From Chitinophagaceae bacterium (lineage in GTDB: Bacteria > Bacteroidota > Bacteroidia > Chitinophagales > Chitinophagaceae): a stretch of DNA of 64,000 nucleotides. The position numbers were made by a program, and so were the translations under genes. A model generated the notes under the pieces. That model searched no databases. It saw nothing but the letters and a program-made list of their open reading frames with translations, and was not told the DNA's origin. The DNA is taken from contig CANGTN010000001.1 of the NCBI GenBank assembly GCA_947456805.1, forward strand, positions 62,001 to 126,000, in the 5' to 3' direction. Numbering within the stretch: position 1 is the stretch's first letter; each line of letters opens with the position of its first letter. Below, one piece after another: positions 59,672-64,000 of the stretch.

Positions 59672-61621
59672 TCAGTTACCTAAATTTTTATACTGTTGTA
59701 CAATGGTTTTCAAATCTTGCATCCAGTCATAATCCCTTGCATAAATCATATCTAATTTTTGCAAATTTTCTGGTTTCATTTTTTGCCGAGCTGCATTGGG
59801 CAAATAAGTGTGGTTGAGATAAGCAGGTTTTAAAGCAGGAAACATTTGATTGTATGAAATATAACCAATCCATGTTTGCTTTGCCAATAAAACAGAACAA
59901 GCTCTTTTCAACACAACATTGCCCTTTTTTAATAGCAACAAATGAATAGGAAATGTGATAAAAACAAACAAAGAAAAACCAACATCCAACAATCGCTTCA
60001 TGCGTCTTTGATAAGGTTGTGCAATTTGATAAAACCCTTCTGATGTTAGCGCTTCGCCAGTCGTAGTTTTGCTGTCACTGCTAATAATACTTTGTGCGTT
60101 TTTTCCTTTAAATTTAAAATAAATTCCTTTGGGTAATGTTTGTATGTGTTGCAAAACTTCATGGTACGAAAGATGACCTATACAAAATATTATTTCTTTA
60201 ATGCGATAATTTTTAATAAGAGACTCTATTTGAGTGATATGTCCAATTGCTTGATGATCTTCTCCATTTATTTTAATTCTTCCCAATACCCTTTCCTGCA
60301 AATCGGCTTGTTGTAACAAACTCATCGTTTGATTAAATTCATCCAGCGGCCCTATAATTACTGTTTGCTGGAATTTTTTCTCTTCATTGGTTTCTTTGAT
60401 CCAATTCAATTGCAACAAAAACCAACGAACCAATGTAATTGCCAATCCTGCAGTAAAGCCGCCAATCAAAATTACGCCTCGCGAAAACCGGTACTGTTCG
60501 GGCAGTAAAGAATAGCCTGCCAATGATATAATAATTGCTGAAAAACTTGCCAATAAAGCCTTTGATGGCTTGTATAAGTTGTCGTAAATTCCTGAAAGGG
60601 CAGCAGATAATAAAAAAAGTAGTGTGAATCCCGGGATAAAAATTTGTAAAAATTTATCATCGAAATGATTGCCTTCACGAACACATTGTACCCAAACTTT
60701 TTCTACCAAGCGCAAACAAGAAAATATAATGATGGAATCAATAATAATGAATCCCCATTTTGTTGCCAGTCCGCTAATAAGTGCAATGATTGCCCGAATC
60801 CAAATGGCAATTTTTATTGATACAGAAAAGACAGTTGCGGTGCTACTTTTATAGTGTTTAGTTACAAAAATGCTCATTGCCTGATAAAACATTTTTACAT
60901 AATTCAGGCTGCCTCTTTTGGTGCTTTCGCCTTTAAAATGGATGATAGCACTTTCTGCAAAATAATAATTTTTATAGCCAGTTTGTTGAATGCGATAACT
61001 CAAATCAACATCTTCACCGTACATAAAAAAAACTTCATCAAACCCTTTGGTGGCATCAATCATTTCTTTTCGAACCATCATAAATGCACCTGCCAAAACA
61101 TCTACTTCATGGTTTTTGTTTTCATCTAAATAACCTAATGCATATTTGTTAAAAACTGTAGATTTTGGAAATAGTTTTGCCAGTCCTACTAACTTAAAAA
61201 ATGAAGTTATCGGTGTGGGAAATGACCGTTTGCTTTCGGGTAAAAAATTACCGCATCCATCTAACATTCTGATGCCCAATGCTCCGCAATCGTTGTTTTT
61301 TTCAAAAAAAGAAATACATTTTGTAAAACAATCTTCGGGTACAATTGTATCGGGATTTAAAAATAAAACGTAGTCGCCTTTTGCAATTGCCAATCCCTGA
61401 TTATTGGCTTTCCCAAATCCTACGTTTTCTTTATTTGCAATAAATTGGACAAAGGGAAATCTTTCCTGCAAATAAGCAATGCTCCCGTCAGCAGAATGAT
61501 TGTCTACTACAATCACTTCTGCATGTAAAGATGTAATTGCACTTTCTACAGAACAAAGACATTGCTCCAGAAAGTATTTAACATTATAATTTACTATGAT
61601 GACAGATAATTGCAAAGACAA
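59672..61621 (-). CDS. Glycosyltransferase family 2 fused to a membrane and sugar-transferase-like C-terminal region
   Basis: SVIIVNYNVKYFLEQCLCSVE...VVDNHSADGS...FLNPDTIV; additional C-terminal region with several TM segments. Confidence 0.85.
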   Translation of the reverse strand: MSLQLSVIIVNYNVKYFLEQCLCSVESAITSLHAEVIVVDNHSADGSIAYLQERFPFVQFIANKENVGFGKANNQGLAIAKGDYVLFLNPDTIVPEDCFTKCISFFEKNNDCGALGIRMLDGCGNFLPESKRSFPTPITSFFKLVGLAKLFPKSTVFNKYALGYLDENKNHEVDVLAGAFMMVRKEMIDATKGFDEVFFMYGEDVDLSYRIQQTGYKNYYFAESAIIHFKGESTKRGSLNYVKMFYQAMSIFVTKHYKSSTATVFSVSIKIAIWIRAIIALISGLATKWGFIIIDSIIIFSCLRLVEKVWVQCVREGNHFDDKFLQIFIPGFTLLFLLSAALSGIYDNLYKPSKALLASFSAIIISLAGYSLLPEQYRFSRGVILIGGFTAGLAITLVRWFLLQLNWIKETNEEKKFQQTVIIGPLDEFNQTMSLLQQADLQERVLGRIKINGEDHQAIGHITQIESLIKNYRIKEIIFCIGHLSYHEVLQHIQTLPKGIYFKFKGKNAQSIISSDSKTTTGEALTSEGFYQIAQPYQRRMKRLLDVGFSLFVFITFPIHLLLLKKGNVVLKRACSVLLAKQTWIGYISYNQMFPALKPAYLNHTYLPNAARQKMKPENLQKLDMIYARDYDWMQDLKTIVQQYKNLGN

Positions 61622-61707
61622 GTTTATAATCTACGAAGTAATCATTTTAACAAGATACCTCCAAATCATTTCATTTTTTTACTTAGGCTGTAGTTTATAT
61701 TTGCGTT

Positions 61708-62484
61708 ATGCTGAAACAATCACTTTTAAAAGCTGCTGCAGCAGCAGGTATTATTTTACAGGAAAATTTTGATAAAAAATTTACCATCTCCAATAAGGAA
61801 GGAATCAACAATCTGGTAACAGAAATTGATCATAAAAGTGAAGCTGCTATCATTTCCATTATCAAAAATGATTTTCCCGAACATTTTATTTTGAGTGAAG
61901 AAGTAGGGGAAATCAAACAAGAAAGCGAATTTAAATGGATTATTGATCCAATTGATGGTACTGTGAATTATGCCAATGGCATTCCAATTTGTTGTGTTAG
62001 TATTGGTATTGAAAAAGCCGGCAAAATGATTATGGGCGCTGTTTACAATCCATTTATCAATGAATTGTTTTTTGCCGAACGCGGACAAGGAGCAACCATG
62101 AACGAAAAAAAAATTAGTGTTACAAATACTACTGAATTAGAGAAAAGTTGTTTGGTTACCGGTTTTCCATATACTTATTTAGATGAGCCTAATGGACCAT
62201 TGCAAGTGTTTGAAAAATTTATTAGAAAGGGTGTGCCTGTAAGAAGACTAGGAAGTGCAGCAATTGACTTATGCTGGGTGGCGGCAGGCAGATTTGATGG
62301 GTTTTATGAGCATAAATTAAGTGCATGGGACAGCGCTGCTGGTTTTATCATTGTAGAAGAAGCAGGCGGAAAAGTAACGGATATGAAAGGCAATTATTAC
62401 AACCCTTATCAGCCGGGCATTGTAGCAACAAACGGAAAAATTCATGAAGATTTGTTGCATATAGTACAAGGTGGTAACATATAA
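61708..62484 (+). CDS. Inositol monophosphatase family protein
   Basis: SEEVGE, WIIDPIDGTVNYANGIP and WDSAAGFIIVEEAGG motifs. Confidence 0.94.
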   Translation: MLKQSLLKAAAAAGIILQENFDKKFTISNKEGINNLVTEIDHKSEAAIISIIKNDFPEHFILSEEVGEIKQESEFKWIIDPIDGTVNYANGIPICCVSIGIEKAGKMIMGAVYNPFINELFFAERGQGATMNEKKISVTNTTELEKSCLVTGFPYTYLDEPNGPLQVFEKFIRKGVPVRRLGSAAIDLCWVAAGRFDGFYEHKLSAWDSAAGFIIVEEAGGKVTDMKGNYYNPYQPGIVATNGKIHEDLLHIVQGGNI

Positions 62485-62542
62485 ATTAATAATATTTTCA
62501 GCTCAGATAAAAATGTTGAGCAAATTCAATTAACACACAATA

Positions 62543-63580
62543 ATGGAAGAAATACAACGTACAGAAATAGCAACACTTGGTGAATTTGGTTTGATAGATC
62601 ATCTTACCAAAAACTTTGAAATTAAAAACGCCTCAACAATTGTAAGTGTTGGCGATGATGCCGCGGTAATAGATCATTTTGGAAAGCAAACAGTTGTAAC
62701 AACTGATATGCTTTTGGAAGGCATTCATTTTGATTTGATGTACACCCCTTTAAAACATCTTGGTTATAAAAGTGTGGTAGTGAATCTGAGTGATATTTAT
62801 GCAATGAATGCAACACCTACACAAATAACAATCAGCATTGCTTTTAGCAACAGATTTAGTGTTGAGTCTTTGGATGAATTTTATGAAGGTGTTTATGCCG
62901 CTTGCGAAAAATATGGCGTTGATTTGGTGGGTGGCGATACATCTTCTTCTTTAAAAGGATTTGTTATTTCTGTAACTGCTATCGGAGAAGTCACACCCGA
63001 TAAACATGTAGTTCGCAGTACAGCAAAATCAGGCGATTTAATATGCGTAAGCGGAGATGTTGGCGGTGCTTTTTTAGGACTTACTATTATGGAAAGAGAA
63101 AAGAAAATTTATCTGGAAAATCCTCAGATACAACCTGATCTTGAAGGCGAAGATTACATCGTTGGCAGATTGTTGAAACCGGAAGCAAGAAAAGATATTA
63201 TTGAATTTTTTGCGAGCAATAATATTACACCAACAAGTATGATGGATGTAAGTGATGGCATTAGCAGTGAAGTACTACACTTGTGCAAACAAAGCAATCT
63301 TGGTTGTCGTGTGTACGAAGAAAAATTACCTATTCATGATGATGCACGAAGGGCTGCATTTAAATTTGGTTTAGACCCAACCGTTTGCGCATTAAATGGC
63401 GGAGAAGATTATGAATTGATATTTACTTTGAAACAGGAAGACTACGATAAAATTACTTTGAATGAAGAAATCAGTGTAATTGGTTATATGACCGATATTG
63501 AAGAGGGCTGCAAATTTTTAACCAAAGGCGGTAATACGCATCCGATTACTGCACAAGGTTGGAATGCGTTTACTAAGTAG
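62543..63580 (+). CDS. thiL: Thiamine-monophosphate kinase
   Basis: VGDDAAVID, VVNLSDIYAMNATP, VGGDTSSS and MMDVSDGISSEVLHL. Confidence 0.94.
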   Translation: MEEIQRTEIATLGEFGLIDHLTKNFEIKNASTIVSVGDDAAVIDHFGKQTVVTTDMLLEGIHFDLMYTPLKHLGYKSVVVNLSDIYAMNATPTQITISIAFSNRFSVESLDEFYEGVYAACEKYGVDLVGGDTSSSLKGFVISVTAIGEVTPDKHVVRSTAKSGDLICVSGDVGGAFLGLTIMEREKKIYLENPQIQPDLEGEDYIVGRLLKPEARKDIIEFFASNNITPTSMMDVSDGISSEVLHLCKQSNLGCRVYEEKLPIHDDARRAAFKFGLDPTVCALNGGEDYELIFTLKQEDYDKITLNEEISVIGYMTDIEEGCKFLTKGGNTHPITAQGWNAFTK

Positions 63581-63604
63581 AAATTAAGATTAACCGGGAG
63601 GACG

Positions 63605-64000
63605 TTACTCCCAGTCAGTAAATACTGCCTGAAATCCTTTTTCAATTTTTCCAAGTTGTTGGTCCAAACCCAATACTATAGAGGGATATAAGCTGCACAT
63701 TCTAATTGCTTCTTCTATTTCAATGCCACAATAATTTACCAGATTATTTACTGCTTTTTCCATGGTTAATGCGCTACCGCTTAATATAAAATTGCTTTGA
63801 TATTTATCTCCCATCAAATTATGTTGGTAATGTCCTTGTGTGGTTTGTGTAACGGCATCTGTAATGACAAACAATCTGTTGCCCATCATTTTTTTGGCAA
63901 TTTTGACAGCAGCAAAATCTACATGGTATCCATCGGGAATAATGCTAGCCATTACCTGATGATGATTGAATGTAGCACCTACCATTCCCGGTGCCCGGTG
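63605..64000 (-). CDS. nagA: N-acetylglucosamine-6-phosphate deacetylase, C-terminal part (5' end outside window)
   Basis: IIPDGYHVDFAAVKIAKK...LFVITDAV...LSGSALTMEKAVNNLV; frame stays open to the window edge. Confidence 0.88.
   Translation of the reverse strand, partial: HRAPGMVGATFNHHQVMASIIPDGYHVDFAAVKIAKKMMGNRLFVITDAVTQTTQGHYQHNLMGDKYQSNFILSGSALTMEKAVNNLVNYCGIEIEEAIRMCSLYPSIVLGLDQQLGKIEKGFQAVFTDWE

Noticed and set aside
61708-61750. GCTGCTGCAGCAGCAGG run at the start of the inositol monophosphatase gene
   Set aside because: Simple Ala-codon run (AAAAA) in the coding sequence; not a regulatory repeat
1-64000. tRNA, rRNA, integrase, IS transposase or prophage genes
   Set aside because: No convincing cloverleaf, rRNA segment or transposase/integrase/phage structural protein noticed by eye; tRNAscan-SE and ISfinder would be decisive

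Overview
The window looks like a chromosomal segment of a Bacteroidota bacterium, probably Chitinophagaceae-like (inference from gldC, PorV/TonB-type outer-membrane proteins, ACIII, low GC and TAnnTTTG-like promoters). Most of it is core metabolism and housekeeping. The largest unit is a leftward respiratory locus at about 12.7-28.8 kb: alternative complex III (actA-F), caa3-type cytochrome oxidase (ctaC, ctaD, two subunit-III genes, subunit IV), ctaB, SCO and DUF420. Other recognisable genes include nadK, coaX, lptC, trmB, purN, obgE, pyrD, lysS, rny, zapA, pheT, dnaB, tadA, a superoxide dismutase, rnpA/yidD and thiL. The partial genes at the edges are a glycosyltransferase (left) and nagA (right). 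Accessory or decaying spots are: 29.84-30.06 kb (frameshifted DUF2892 gene), 31.5-32.8 kb (lipoprotein plus GH2 remnant with an in-frame stop), 36.2-39.0 kb (146-bp tandem repeats and an orphan HTH/lipoprotein/small-membrane-protein module with a possible operator), and 53.8-54.5 kb (REP-like element and a TonB-receptor remnant with a large internal deletion). I found no rRNA, tRNA, CRISPR array, intact transposon or clear prophage. No strongly supported new system is evident. The best candidates for follow-up are the 36.6-39.0 kb module and the repeat-bearing noncoding regions. Functional calls come from reading the protein sequences without database searches, and manually counted coordinates may be off by 1-2 nt.
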